Shown here: in pieces, positions 6,797-15,924 of the stretch | Position numbering within the stretch: position 1 is the first letter of the stretch | How the letters are laid out: every line of letters starts with the position of its first letter | Assembly (NCBI GenBank): GCA_020438845.1 | Contig: JAGQTV010000027.1 | Location: 1 to 44,909, forward strand | Direction of reading: 5' to 3' | Length of the DNA: 44,909 nucleotides | From: Mycobacterium sp. | GTDB lineage: Bacteria; Actinomycetota; Actinomycetes; Mycobacteriales; Mycobacteriaceae | Position numbers and translations under genes: made by a program | Notes under the pieces: generated by a model | The model's database searches: none | The model's input: only the letters and a program-made list of their open reading frames with translations | Told to the model about the DNA's origin: nothing

Positions 6797-8145
6797 CACC
6801 GAATTCCTGCCTTCCTCTCTGCGCGGAGTATTGCCGCTGCTGCCTTCATGTCCCCGTTGTGTTCGAGGACGGCGTAGGCGCGGAACAGGCTGTAGCCGTG
6901 GGGATCCCCTGGCGAGGTTGGTTCGAACTCGGTGTTCGGGCTGAACACGAATAGGTGCCCGTGGGCGATGGAAGCCGAGCTGTCGGATGTTGCATCAGGG
7001 TGCCGCCATCGGGAGCCGTCGCTGTCGCCGTCGCCCGCGACGCACAGCCAGTTCTGGGCGGTTAGCAGGTCGTTCCATGACCCCGTTTCACAAAACCAGT
7101 CGGCGATGGATTCCCGGTTTGCTGCCGCAGAAGTCGCGAAAGGCTCCTTTTGCTTCGGGCTAGCCAACAGCAAGGCCAGCAGCCATCCCGGTGCTGGGAC
7201 GATGGGACGGGATACAAGCCGATAGTTCCGGAAATTGACGTGGTGTGCGGACGGCGGCAACCTGACCGCACCGTTGTGGTCCTTGAGATCGACGCCGGTC
7301 CCACGAAGCCGATGGCCGTCCAACTTTAGTCCGACAGGGACCGAGAAGATGCGGTGGCGTCCGCCGTCGCCGCGACCCGAGACGATCTCCAGAGTCTTGG
7401 GCAGCGGGCCATGTATGTCTTGCAACTGGCGTAGGTGGGTATCTCCGCCGTGACGCGGATCAAATTCGATATCGATGAATCCCTCGGCCAGCCTTCCCGC
7501 GACGCCACCCCATCCAACCCCGTACGTGCGTCCCCAAGACCGGATGCGGTCTAAGTCGACGGTGGCGTCCAGGTGCCCGTGGCCGTCCTGCCCGCAGGCA
7601 CCCTTGCACGTCACTCGCTCTCTGCTTCCCCTTGAGTGGGGGCTGCGAATCATTGGGGCCTTGTTGGGCAGTTGCGGGAACACCCGCACGCCGTGCTCGG
7701 CCCACCAGCAGGCGGCAAGAAAGTCTGGGATACGCGGGTTGAAGGCCGGAATGCGTTGGGTCAGCAAGTCCTCGATGCGCACAACGTCACGCAGAGGAAT
7801 CGCATCGATGCGACCCTCCAGCAGGTCGTCGGCCAGTTGTTTCCAATGCTCGGTCTGCTCCTCGTCACGCCGTACTCGCCATGAACCCAAAGCGCGGTTG
7901 TATAGCTGCTGAGGGTTGGGCGGATGGGGTGGTAGCGGCCAGGTGCCGTACCGGCTGCGATCAGGACCGCTGATGTACTCCGAGGTGTCATCAAAGTCGC
8001 AGTCGTCCGGGTCATATTGGCTGAGATTGCTTACGAGGATCTCGGCAGATGTAGGCATTGGCACTTGCGGGACGGTTTTTGCCGGATAGTGATCGCTTTG
8101 GCGACCCGCCCCCAAGGTCGGCGCTTCTATCACTTCAATGGGCAC
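6796..8145 (-). CDS. Bifunctional DNA primase/polymerase-like protein
   Basis: This archaeo-eukaryotic primase-type protein of integrative elements is about 449 residues long. The prim-pol domain runs from about 140 to 330: ACWWAEHGVRVFPQLPNKAP, a CKGACGQDGHGH knuckle, HLDATVDLDRIRSW, the metal-binding strand FIDIEFDPRHGG, then GGRHRIFSVP and GVDLKDHNG. Where most relatives have D-x-D before PRHGG, this one has E227-x-D229. The C-terminal part (WRHPDATSDSSASIA ... LFVFSPNTEF ... LEHNGDMKAAAAIL) is usual in these elements. The GTG start is preferred: it lies four bases after the excisionase stop behind GGGAACGAG. ATGs at 8175 and 8229 would overlap the excisionase gene. Confidence 0.8.
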   Translation of the reverse strand: MPIEVIEAPTLGAGRQSDHYPAKTVPQVPMPTSAEILVSNLSQYDPDDCDFDDTSEYISGPDRSRYGTWPLPPHPPNPQQLYNRALGSWRVRRDEEQTEHWKQLADDLLEGRIDAIPLRDVVRIEDLLTQRIPAFNPRIPDFLAACWWAEHGVRVFPQLPNKAPMIRSPHSRGSRERVTCKGACGQDGHGHLDATVDLDRIRSWGRTYGVGWGGVAGRLAEGFIDIEFDPRHGGDTHLRQLQDIHGPLPKTLEIVSGRGDGGRHRIFSVPVGLKLDGHRLRGTGVDLKDHNGAVRLPPSAHHVNFRNYRLVSRPIVPAPGWLLALLLASPKQKEPFATSAAANRESIADWFCETGSWNDLLTAQNWLCVAGDGDSDGSRWRHPDATSDSSASIAHGHLFVFSPNTEFEPTSPGDPHGYSLFRAYAVLEHNGDMKAAAAILRAERKAGIR

Positions 8146-8149
8146 GTTG

Positions 8150-8494
8150 CTACTCGTTCCCGGGCAGGGCTGCATGTGCGGAGGGTCGGTTGATGTTCGA
8201 CTTCCAGTCCGGCGTGCTGTCGGCGCCATCGACCTCGTGAACGCGCGGTTGGGCTAGCCGAGAAGTGGCCCGGTGCCGGTTTCCGGCGACCTCCAGCGGT
8301 TGCTCGTCTTGCAAAGAGGCGAGGCTCTCGACAAGCGCATCAATTGAGGCGGTTGTTATCAAGCCCTTGCGGCCAATTTTGATTTTAATCAACCGGCCTG
8401 CCTTTGCTAACTCATAAACCGCTGTGCGGGAAATGTGAAGTTGGTGTGCAGCTTCCGAAATTGGCACTACAAGTGATCGAGGGTGATCGGTCAA
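8150..8494 (-). CDS. Excisionase-like helix-turn-helix protein (Xis)
   Basis: The 114-residue protein has an N-terminal winged-helix/MerR-like fold of the excisionase type: VVPISEAAHQLHISRTAVYELAKAGRLIKIKIGRKGLITTASIDALVESL (described in parts: HTH about residues 9-30, wing about 31-50). The tail is disordered. The start is TTG, chosen because a perfect GAGGAGG ribosome binding site lies a few bases before it. It is the first gene of the leftward replication module and is divergent from the integrase. Excisionases bend DNA at attachment sites and steer the integrase towards excision. Many also regulate their own promoter. Confidence 0.8.
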   Translation of the reverse strand: MTDHPRSLVVPISEAAHQLHISRTAVYELAKAGRLIKIKIGRKGLITTASIDALVESLASLQDEQPLEVAGNRHRATSRLAQPRVHEVDGADSTPDWKSNINRPSAHAALPGNE

Positions 8495-8662
8495 CTTTCC
8501 TCCTCGGATATTTAAAATCCGGTTTTGTTCGGGTCGGTCCAGCTAGGAAAGACCCTACACTATTGGCAAATGATTACGCGAGAGCAAAGGGCGCTCTGAG
8601 CAGCAGTGTTATTCCCGAAAGCGGAAATGGGTGAGAGTGCAGCAAATTACTTTTATATGAGT

Positions 8663-8684
8663 AGTTTGTATAGAGTTTGTATAG
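8663..8684. repeat. Tandem 11-bp repeat, candidate Xis/Int arm sites
   Basis: AGTTTGTATAG occurs twice head to tail (8663-8673 and 8674-8684). The period is close to one helical turn, so both copies face the same side of the DNA, as for side-by-side excisionase monomers or repressor half-sites. The protein that binds here is not known. Confidence 0.5.
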
Positions 8685-8810
8685 AATTGCTGCTTGGCTG
8701 CGGGGTCAGTTCTCCGTGGTGCGGAGTTGCGCAAACAATGGACAATCCTTCATGTGGGGCTGTCGGCAGTACGCAAATGGCCGTTATTCGAGACTGCCTA
8801 GCCGTGTCGG

Positions 8811-8836
8811 AGGGTATCGGTACCCTTACGGCCGTA
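8811..8836. promoter_or_regulatory. Two adjacent palindromes before the integrase
   Basis: AGGGTA-TCGG-TACCCT (8811-8826) is directly followed by the perfect palindrome TACGGCCGTA (8827-8836). They lie 20-45 bases before the integrase ATG, so a protein bound here would block transcription or initiation of int. They are likely operators of an element-encoded regulator. Confidence 0.45.
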
Positions 8837-8856
8837 GTGAGTGATGGAGGGGATAT

Positions 8857-10035
8857 ATGGGCAGACAGCAATTGCCGCCGCAGATTCGTCGGGTTGAGGT
8901 GCTCGATCGGGCCTCTGGGAAGAAGGTGACCCGCTATCAAGTCACAGTTGATGCCGGAGTCAACGCCGAGACGGGCCAGCGTCGGCAGGTGAGGCGGAGG
9001 TATCCGACGGAACGCCAGGCGCGAGCAGCATTGGCTGAGATCACTGGCGCGGCAGTGAGTGGCACTTTCGTCCCCAAGCGGAAGGATACGGTCGCCGAGG
9101 TTTGCGCCAAGTATCTAGCGGGTCGCCACAACCTGCGACCTACCTCAATGGGAAAGCTGGAGTACGACTTGCAACCGCTGCTCGGGCGTCACGGCGACGA
9201 TGAGGTGCAGAAGCTGACCAAGGCCCATATCGACCAGCTGGTACAGGACCTTCTCGCTGGCGGAACTAAGACGGCAAAGGGTCGGACCCGGCGCCCCTGG
9301 GGAGCGATCGCGGTCAACAAGTTCATCCAGTCGACAGCGATGGTCCTGGCTGATGCAGTACGCCAGGGGTTGGTTGCCAGGAATGTCGCCGAGCATGTAG
9401 TCCCCGTCGCCGTGAGCCACAAGGCCGTGAACACCTACACGGAGGCAGAGGTAAGTGCCTTGTTGAAAGCGATCGCGGGCGATCGGCTAGCTCATGCCTG
9501 GGAGTTGGCGCTATGCGGCCTGCGGAGAGGAGAGATCGCAGGCCTGCGGTGGTCCGACATCGACTTCGGCGCGAAGACGCTGTCCATTGTGAACAACCGA
9601 GTTGACGCGGATGGCAAGGCGGTTGAGGGCGACCCCAAGTCCCCGACGTCCCGGAGGACGTTGCCCTTGCCAGACCGCCTTGTCGTGGTCCTGAAAGCCG
9701 CGAAGCGACGTCAGGCAGTCGAATGCCTTGCCCTTGGTGGCGGGGACTGGCAGTACGTCATCTGCAATGAGATCGGAGACCCACACCATCCGCAAGTATT
9801 GTCGAGGTACTGGCGCGACGCGGTCGAGGCTGCTGGCTTGCGCCCGATCAGGTTGCACGATGCTAGGCACACGGCCGCCACCCTTATGCATCTCAACCGG
9901 GTGCCGATCGCGGTAGTTGCGGCATGGATCGGCCACAAAGACGCGAGTCTGACGATGCGGATGTATGCACACTCGCAGCACGACGCCTTGAAAGTCGCTG
10001 GTGACACTTTCGACCGAGTTGTGACAACGTCGTGA
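8857..10035 (+). CDS. Tyrosine site-specific integrase
   Basis: This 392-residue phage-type integrase has an N-terminal arm-binding region (about 1-75), a SAM-like core-binding domain (about 78-185) and a catalytic domain. The catalytic residues are all present: Arg223 in CGLRRGEI, Lys261 in DPKSPTSRR, His334 and Arg337 in LHDARHT, His360 in WIGHKD, and nucleophile Tyr370 in RMYAHS. A GGAGGGG ribosome binding site precedes the ATG. The gene points at the 3' end of the adjacent tRNA-Gly gene, which is therefore the probable attachment site. The enzyme should still be active, since no key residue is missing. Confidence 0.95.
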   Translation: MGRQQLPPQIRRVEVLDRASGKKVTRYQVTVDAGVNAETGQRRQVRRRYPTERQARAALAEITGAAVSGTFVPKRKDTVAEVCAKYLAGRHNLRPTSMGKLEYDLQPLLGRHGDDEVQKLTKAHIDQLVQDLLAGGTKTAKGRTRRPWGAIAVNKFIQSTAMVLADAVRQGLVARNVAEHVVPVAVSHKAVNTYTEAEVSALLKAIAGDRLAHAWELALCGLRRGEIAGLRWSDIDFGAKTLSIVNNRVDADGKAVEGDPKSPTSRRTLPLPDRLVVVLKAAKRRQAVECLALGGGDWQYVICNEIGDPHHPQVLSRYWRDAVEAAGLRPIRLHDARHTAATLMHLNRVPIAVVAAWIGHKDASLTMRMYAHSQHDALKVAGDTFDRVVTTS

Positions 10036-10050
10036 CACTGAGGCCGGTAT

Positions 10051-10067
10051 TCGAACAGGTCGAACAG
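10051..10067. repeat. Direct repeat between integrase and tRNA
   Basis: TCGAACAG occurs at 10051-10058 and again at 10060-10067, in the 50 bases between the integrase stop and the tRNA 3' end. This is where integrase arm or core-flanking sites would be expected. The assignment is positional only. Confidence 0.3.
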
Positions 10068-10085
10068 CGTTTCCGCTGGTAGAGG

Positions 10086-10159
10086 TGGAGCCGATGACGG
10101 GAATCGAACCCGCGTATTCAGCTTGGGAAGCTGATGTTCTGCCATTGAACTACATCGGC
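10086..10159 (-). tRNA. tRNA-Gly (CCC)
   Basis: The full cloverleaf is present on the minus strand: acceptor GCCGATG/CATCGGC, D-arm GTTC/GAAC, anticodon stem TCAGC/GCTGA with loop TTCCCAA (anticodon CCC), a four-base variable loop, a T-arm with TTCGATT, discriminator T and an encoded CCA. It reads GGG codons. Its 3' end faces the integrase, so integration happened here with the tRNA restored by element DNA. Mycobacteriophage L5 is also known to use a tRNA-Gly gene. In M. tuberculosis a tRNA-Gly gene also neighbours dcd. Confidence 0.97.
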
Positions 10160-10267
10160 ACGTGGAGGAAGGATAGCAACCCGTCAGACCACGTTTCCGC
10201 ACGCCCGGCGCCGACTAATGCTTGGCGGCAGCGTCGAGCGCCATTTCCCTGGCGATAGGCTTTTCGG

Positions 10268-10843
10268 GTGCTGCTCTCCGATCGTGACATCCGCGCCGAG
10301 ATAGCCGCCGGGCGGCTAGGCATCGACCCGTTCGACGACACGCTGGTACAGCCCTCAAGCGTCGACGTCCGTCTGGACAGCTTGTTTCGGGTGTTCAACA
10401 ACACCCGGTACACGCACATCGACCCGTCGATCCAGCAGGACGAGCTGACCAGCCTGGTCGAGCCGGTCGACGGAGAACCGTTCGTTCTGCACCCCGGGGA
10501 GTTCGTCCTGGGTTCGACCCTTGAGTGCTGCACTTTGCCCGATGACCTCGCCGGGCGGCTGGAAGGCAAGTCCTCATTGGGTCGGCTCGGACTGCTGACC
10601 CATTCCACTGCCGGCTTTATCGACCCCGGATTCTCCGGGCACATCACCCTGGAGTTGTCCAACGTCGCGAACCTGCCGATCACCCTGTGGCCGGGGATGA
10701 AGATCGGTCAGCTGTGTCTGTTGCGGCTCAGCAGTCCGGCCGCACAGCCGTACGGAAGCGCGGGGGTGGGTTCGAAATACCAGGGTCAACGTGGGCCAAC
10801 TCCGTCAAGGTCATACCTGAACTTCATCCGCGCCGCTAAGTAA
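10268..10843 (+). CDS. dcd: dCTP deaminase
   Basis: The 191-residue enzyme deaminates dCTP to dUTP. The mycobacterial type is bifunctional and also hydrolyses dUTP to dUMP, feeding thymidylate synthesis. Family marks seen are PSSVDVRLD (about 29-37), the catalytic stretch [15 protein letters not shown] (about 98-112), the glutamate in HITLELSN, and the closing [15 protein letters not shown]. The length is normal. The GTG start gives the usual [12 protein letters not shown]. It is the first core gene to the right of the integrated element and stands alone in front of the DUF7159 gene. dcd next to tRNA-Gly is conserved in mycobacteria, which supports the view that everything to the left is inserted. 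Confidence 0.96.
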   Translation: MLLSDRDIRAEIAAGRLGIDPFDDTLVQPSSVDVRLDSLFRVFNNTRYTHIDPSIQQDELTSLVEPVDGEPFVLHPGEFVLGSTLECCTLPDDLAGRLEGKSSLGRLGLLTHSTAGFIDPGFSGHITLELSNVANLPITLWPGMKIGQLCLLRLSSPAAQPYGSAGVGSKYQGQRGPTPSRSYLNFIRAAK

Positions 10844-10936
10844 CGGGTTGGGGCCCCGCAGCGAAAAACCCAATATTCCGGCATGCTGAAAAAGGCCGCC
10901 GGATCGGGGCGGTGAAGAGGGTTGAGCGGAGGTGTC

Positions 10937-12631
10937 GTGGAATTCTCCCTCGGTGTCTCCATGACACCCACAGCCGTCCGATTGGTGCTCGTCGAAGGGG
11001 CCACCGCTGACGGAGCCAGCATCGACCACTTCGGAGTTCCCGCCGGCGACGGCGTGGCCCAACGAGTGGTCGCGGCGATTCTCGGCACCCGGGAGAGCGT
11101 CGAGGAGGGCGGCCACCAGCTCGTTTCCGTCGGGGTCGCCTGGACCGACCATGCATCGGCGGCCGAACTGCGCCGAGCGCTACGGGTGCACGGTGGCGAG
11201 GCCGGTATCGCCGACAGCGTGGTGCTGGTCTCGGAGTTGCATGCGGCTGGTTCGCTGGCCCAGGCAATCGGCCGGGTGGGCGGCTACGAGCGCACCGCTC
11301 TGCTGTTCCTCGACGGATCCACCGCAACACTGGCCGTGGTCCGGACGGCCGACGGAGCGGTGGTGCGAGTTCACACCCGCGGCTTGGCCGCGGACGACTC
11401 GGCTCTGCTGGGCATGGTCGATCGGCTTGACGCGCTCGACGAAGCGCCCCAGGCGTTGTACCTGATCGGCGCCCATTCCGATTCCGAGCGACTGCGGGCC
11501 GCGATTGCCGAGCGCACCAGCCTGCCGGTGCACGCTCCTGACGACGCAGAGCTGGCCCTGGCCCGTGGGGCTGCCCTGGCGTCGGCGAACACCTCGCGGT
11601 GGGAGGCCGCGACGGTGGGACTTGTCCCCGACGACGACGAAACCCAGGCGGCGCCCGACCTCACCGAAAGGGCTGGGGCGGGTTACATGGCCCCGCTGGG
11701 CTACAGCGCGGTGCCCGACGACCCGGCGGACTCGGCCGCGGGGTTGTCCGCAGAGTCGGGCGCTGGGTCGGACGCTGGGTCGGACGACGTTCCCGAGTCG
11801 TCCGGCGGTGCCGAGCCGGGCGAGGCATCGGAGCAGCCCTCCTTCCTGCTCGTAGGCAGTGCCCTGGCCGCCCTGTTCGTCATCGGAATGGCCACGTTGG
11901 TGATCGCGCTGGTCGTAACCATTCGGCCCGCCGTCGAGCAGCGACCCGATCCCGGCCCGGAGGCTCTCACCAACAGCCAGGCTCCCGAAGCAGTTCTGCC
12001 CCCGTCTGCGCCTGAGACGATTCAGGCCCCGACCCCGGTTGTGCAGGAGATGCCCCGAACCGTGTTCGTGACCCCGGCGCCGGCCAGGCCACCAGCGGCC
12101 CCTGAGCCGGCGGCTGCGCCGATGCCGGAGGTGGTTGCTCCCGCGCCTGCCCCGGCTGCGGTTCCTGCCGGTGAGTCTGTCCCTGTCCCCGCTGCGCCAG
12201 CGCCCGTCCCGGTGCCGGCCGCGGCCCCCATTCCCATCCCGGTACCGATTGTGGTGCCGATCGCGCCTCCGGTGCTGCCACAGGCTCCGCTGCCATCGCT
12301 TCGATGGCCGGTCCGACCCCCGTCGGCGACTCCCTCTGTTCCCTCAGATACGTCCCCCGCGACGTCCCCTGAGACTTCCCCGGCGACCACCGCTGAGACC
12401 CCGTCATCGACTCAAGCGCCGGAAACGTCGGCTGCTGTGCCCGCGGCCCCGGTCACCACCCCGCAGGCTCCGGCGGCTTCAGGATCGGCTTCCTCGCCTG
12501 AATCGGCACCGACTTCAGGGTCCGGATCGGCCTCATCAGGATCTGGGTCGGCATCGGCATCGAGTTCGGGCAGATCACGGTCGAGTACATCGCAAAGCCC
12601 GCTGTGGCCCTACTGGCCGCCCGGCCGTTGA
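10937..12631 (+). CDS. DUF7159 membrane protein with proline-rich tail
   Basis: The 564-residue protein has a DUF7159-type N-terminal domain (about 1-230): FSLGVSMTPTAVRLVLVEG, VAAILGTRESVEEGGHQL, VGVAWTDH, VLVSELHAAGSLAQAIG and YERTALLFLDGSTATLAVV. The opening strand-turn-strand resembles the phosphate-1 loop of actin/Hsp70 folds. An acidic linker follows, then one transmembrane helix (about 304-330) and a long Pro/Ala/Val tail ending in Ser/Thr/Gly-rich sequence. The N-domain is probably cytoplasmic and the tail on the wall side, as in other mycobacterial proteins of this build. The GTG start is chosen because GCGGAGGT lies just before it; a TTG five codons upstream is less likely. Function is unknown. 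Confidence 0.8.
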   Translation: MEFSLGVSMTPTAVRLVLVEGATADGASIDHFGVPAGDGVAQRVVAAILGTRESVEEGGHQLVSVGVAWTDHASAAELRRALRVHGGEAGIADSVVLVSELHAAGSLAQAIGRVGGYERTALLFLDGSTATLAVVRTADGAVVRVHTRGLAADDSALLGMVDRLDALDEAPQALYLIGAHSDSERLRAAIAERTSLPVHAPDDAELALARGAALASANTSRWEAATVGLVPDDDETQAAPDLTERAGAGYMAPLGYSAVPDDPADSAAGLSAESGAGSDAGSDDVPESSGGAEPGEASEQPSFLLVGSALAALFVIGMATLVIALVVTIRPAVEQRPDPGPEALTNSQAPEAVLPPSAPETIQAPTPVVQEMPRTVFVTPAPARPPAAPEPAAAPMPEVVAPAPAPAAVPAGESVPVPAAPAPVPVPAAAPIPIPVPIVVPIAPPVLPQAPLPSLRWPVRPPSATPSVPSDTSPATSPETSPATTAETPSSTQAPETSAAVPAAPVTTPQAPAASGSASSPESAPTSGSGSASSGSGSASASSSGRSRSSTSQSPLWPYWPPGR

Positions 12632-12659
12632 GCGCTGACCGACGCGTAGGTTTACCGCT

Positions 12660-13424
12660 GTGGATACCGCCGCTTCGCTGATCGCCGAGAACGCCGCCCT
12701 CGCCGACTTGCTTGCCGATGCCGACCTTTCCCTCCCGGTCCCGACCTGCCCGGGCTGGACGCTGAGCCAGTTGATGGTCCACGTCGGACGCGGCGACCGG
12801 TGGTGTGCTCACATCGTGGCCGAGCGATCCGGCGATTACATCGATCCGCGAGCGGTTCCCGGCGGCAAGCCCCCGACTGGCCAGGACGCCGAAATCGCGT
12901 GGCTGCGGGCCGGAGTGCCCGCGCTGCTCGATGCGGTGAAGGCGACGGGTCCCCAGACGCCGGTGTGGACATTCCTCGGGCCCCGTCCGGCGCAGTGGTG
13001 GATCCGACGGCGATTGCACGAAACCGCAGTGCATCGCGCCGACGCTGCGCTGGCATTGGGTGCGGGGTTCGATCTCGATCCGGACCTGGCTGCAGACGGC
13101 ATCACCGAGTACTTGGAGCGCGTGGTGATCAGGGCAAGTGATGAAGGGCCGGGTGCCGGTGACCGCCCACTGGTTGACGGCCAGTCGCTGCATCTGCACG
13201 CCACCGATCCCCGTCTCGGTGGGGCAGGGGAGTGGACGATCCTGGGCCGTCCGGACGGTATCGCCATGGACCACGAGCATGCAAAGGCCACCACGGCGCT
13301 GCGCGGCCCGGCCCGAGACATCTTGCTGGCGATCGTGCGCCGCGGCACCGCCGCGGAACTCGGGCTGGAGATGTTCGGCGATGAGGCGGTCTGGGACACC
13401 TGGTTGGCCCGCACCCCTTTCTGA
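12660..13424 (+). CDS. Maleylpyruvate isomerase family (DinB-fold) protein
   Basis: The 254-residue protein of the mycothiol-dependent MDMPI/DinB-fold family shows the N-terminal helix pair with CPGWTLSQLMVHVGR (His41) and the second metal-binding helix HETAVHRADA (Glu121, His125). Together His, Glu and His would hold a divalent metal, as known for mycothiol-dependent maleylpyruvate isomerase. The C-terminal domain (HLHATDPRLGGAGEWTI ... GIAMDHEHA ... ALRGPARDILL) is also usual. The start is GTG, 28 bases after the DUF7159 gene. It is followed closely by the NTF2-like gene and rmlA, a pairing that matches Rv0332-Rv0333-rmlA in M. tuberculosis. The substrate is unknown; a mycothiol-linked transferase or isomerase is likely. 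Confidence 0.85.
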   Translation: MDTAASLIAENAALADLLADADLSLPVPTCPGWTLSQLMVHVGRGDRWCAHIVAERSGDYIDPRAVPGGKPPTGQDAEIAWLRAGVPALLDAVKATGPQTPVWTFLGPRPAQWWIRRRLHETAVHRADAALALGAGFDLDPDLAADGITEYLERVVIRASDEGPGAGDRPLVDGQSLHLHATDPRLGGAGEWTILGRPDGIAMDHEHAKATTALRGPARDILLAIVRRGTAAELGLEMFGDEAVWDTWLARTPF

Positions 13425-13444
13425 ACCGGTACCTTTGAGCGATC

Positions 13445-13819
13445 ATGAGCACTTCAGAGATCGCCACTGTCCTCGCCTGGCATGACGCGCTGAGCGCCTC
13501 GGATATAGCCACCTTGGTATCGCTGTCCAGCGATGACATCGAAATCGGGGACGCCCACGGCGCCCGTCAGGGCCATGCCGCGCTGCGCGAGTGGGCCCGC
13601 AACTCCGCTGCCTCGATCGAGGTGGGTGACATCTACTACCGCGACGGCGTCGTCGTCGTGGAGGAGCGGATCACCTCGAAGAGCGATCCGGAAGACGTCA
13701 CCACCGCCGCGTCGGCGTTCCGCGTGGTGCACGATCACGTCACCTCGGCCTTCCGGCATGACAACCTGGCCGCTGCGCTGGCCGCCACCGAACTGACCGA
13801 CGAAGACCTGCGGGCCTGA
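13445..13819 (+). CDS. NTF2/SnoaL-like small protein
   Basis: The 124-residue protein has an NTF2/SnoaL-like pattern: an N-terminal helix ([30 protein letters not shown]), [15 protein letters not shown], and beta strands with [11 protein letters not shown] and [17 protein letters not shown]. Proteins of this fold bind small hydrophobic ligands or act as isomerases or hydrolases; no substrate can be named. It lies between the DinB-fold gene (20 bases) and rmlA (2 bases), so the three are probably co-transcribed. Its size and place agree with Rv0333 of M. tuberculosis. Confidence 0.8.
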   Translation: MSTSEIATVLAWHDALSASDIATLVSLSSDDIEIGDAHGARQGHAALREWARNSAASIEVGDIYYRDGVVVVEERITSKSDPEDVTTAASAFRVVHDHVTSAFRHDNLAAALAATELTDEDLRA

Positions 13820-13821
13820 CC

Positions 13822-14684
<863 letters not shown>

Positions 14685-14688
<4 letters not shown>

Positions 14689-15917
14689 CCCGTCCGCGGA
14701 TCGGGCTGGGGCGTGGCCAGCGCAGCGGCCACGGCGGTGGTCAGCGGCACCGAGAGTGCCAACGCGATGCCACCGACCGCCGAGCGGGCGATCTCGATCG
14801 CGACGCCTTCACTGGTCACTACGTCGGCCAGGGACCGGTTGGCCACGCTGAACAACAGCAGCAGCGGCAGCGAACTACCTGCGTAAGCGAAAACCAGTGT
14901 GTAGACGGTGCTCGCTATGTGGTCGTTGCCTACCCGCATGGCGCGCAGGAACACCTGTTTGCGTGACCCGTGCCCCAGATGCGCCAACTCGAACACCGCT
15001 GAGGCCTGGGTGATCGTCACGTCGTTGAGCACGCCGAGTGATCCGATGATGAATCCGGCCAGCAGCAGACCCTTGATCGACACGTGGCCCATGTAGGCCG
15101 CAACCTCGTTGTTCTGATCTTGCGACAGGCCGGTCAGATGAGTGAATTCGATTGCAGCCCAGCTTAGGAACGCCGCGAGCAACATCGAGGTGAGTGTGCC
15201 GATCAGTGCGGCGCTGGTCCGCAAGCTGACGCCGTGGGCCAGATAGATGACGGCAAACAGGATCGCCGCCGACGCCACGAGTGCCACCGGCACGGCCGGA
15301 GCGCCGTCGCGCAGGGCCGGAAGCAGGAACACCGCCAAAACCAGAAAGGCCACCACGATGCCGATCAGCGCGCGCAAGCCGCGCCAACGCGCCACCGCGA
15401 CGATGACGATTGCGAACAACGCCGCAAGCAGGGCCAGTGGCCAGGTCCGCTCGTAGTCGTAAAACCCGTAGCTGGTGGCGCCCTGGGCATCGATCTGGCG
15501 TGAGATGCGAATGATGTCACCGGCCAGGAGGTTTGGCTGCCCCGGACCCTGCGAGAACTCCAACAGTGTGCGGGCACCGGAGTTGGGTCCGGTGTCGATG
15601 GCCACCACGGAATCCACACACGTGCCGCTTCCCGCCAAACCGGGGGACGGATTGCCGGTGAGCACCTGGCCGACCGATCGGCTACCGCAGTCGACCAAGG
15701 CTGTCGACTGGACGGTGCCCTGTTCGGTCGTGACGGCTCCGCCCTGAGCATTTTGGAACGGCAACGGGATGTCGATCTCGCTGCGGGATGGCCACAGCAG
15801 TACCGCCCCAACGATCACGGCGAGCCCGATAGCCGTCAGTACCGCGACCACGACGCGGGCAACCAGCGGGCTCAGAGGTGCTGGTCCGGCGTGCTGGTGC
15901 GAGTGCGAGTGCGCCAC
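14685..15917 (-). CDS. YibE/F family membrane protein
   Basis: The 410-residue protein has a His-rich cytoplasmic start (HSHSHQH), one transmembrane helix, an extracellular domain of about 110 residues with two cysteines (DCGSRS, GTCVDS), and then seven or so transmembrane helices. The conserved YibE/F segment is [51 protein letters not shown], and [28 protein letters not shown]. The family is predicted to be a membrane transporter of unknown substrate. The N-terminal histidines could bind metal. The gene is convergent with rmlA (4-bp overlap) and starts 7 bases after the stop of the aminotransferase gene, so it is probably the second gene of that transcript. Confidence 0.88.
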
Positions 15918-15924
15918 CGGGTTC

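Larger units (their letters stand above)
8495..8856. promoter_or_regulatory. Divergent xis/int control region
   Basis: This 362-bp gap separates the divergent excisionase and integrase genes and must hold both promoters. Its AT content is clearly higher than the flanks, with TTTAAAATCC and ACTTTTATATGAG segments. It holds a tandem 11-bp repeat and two adjacent palindromes, which are listed separately. I see no convincing gene in it and no repressor gene next to it. Confidence 0.6.
466..10130. mobile_element. Integrative element at tRNA-Gly (left limit unknown)
   Basis: The right boundary is the 3' part of tRNA-Gly, next to the integrase. The module int, divergent xis, prim-pol, DUF3987, Cys-rich mini-gene and CxxC/HxxxH protein is typical of small integrative elements. 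The left limit given is only the first recombinase-related feature. No second copy of the tRNA 3' sequence was seen between 1 and 8000, so the other attachment site is outside the window or destroyed. The resolvase part may be a separate insertion. Confidence 0.6.

Noticed and set aside
10086-10115. The 379-401 tRNA-like fragment as the second attachment site of the tRNA-Gly integrase
   Set aside because: The acceptor and T-stem bases differ from tRNA-Gly, so they cannot be a duplicated core.
10845-10900. Possible terminator after dcd (GGGTT ... AACCC)
   Set aside because: The stem is weak with a long loop, and the GGGGCCCC core lacks a clear U-run.
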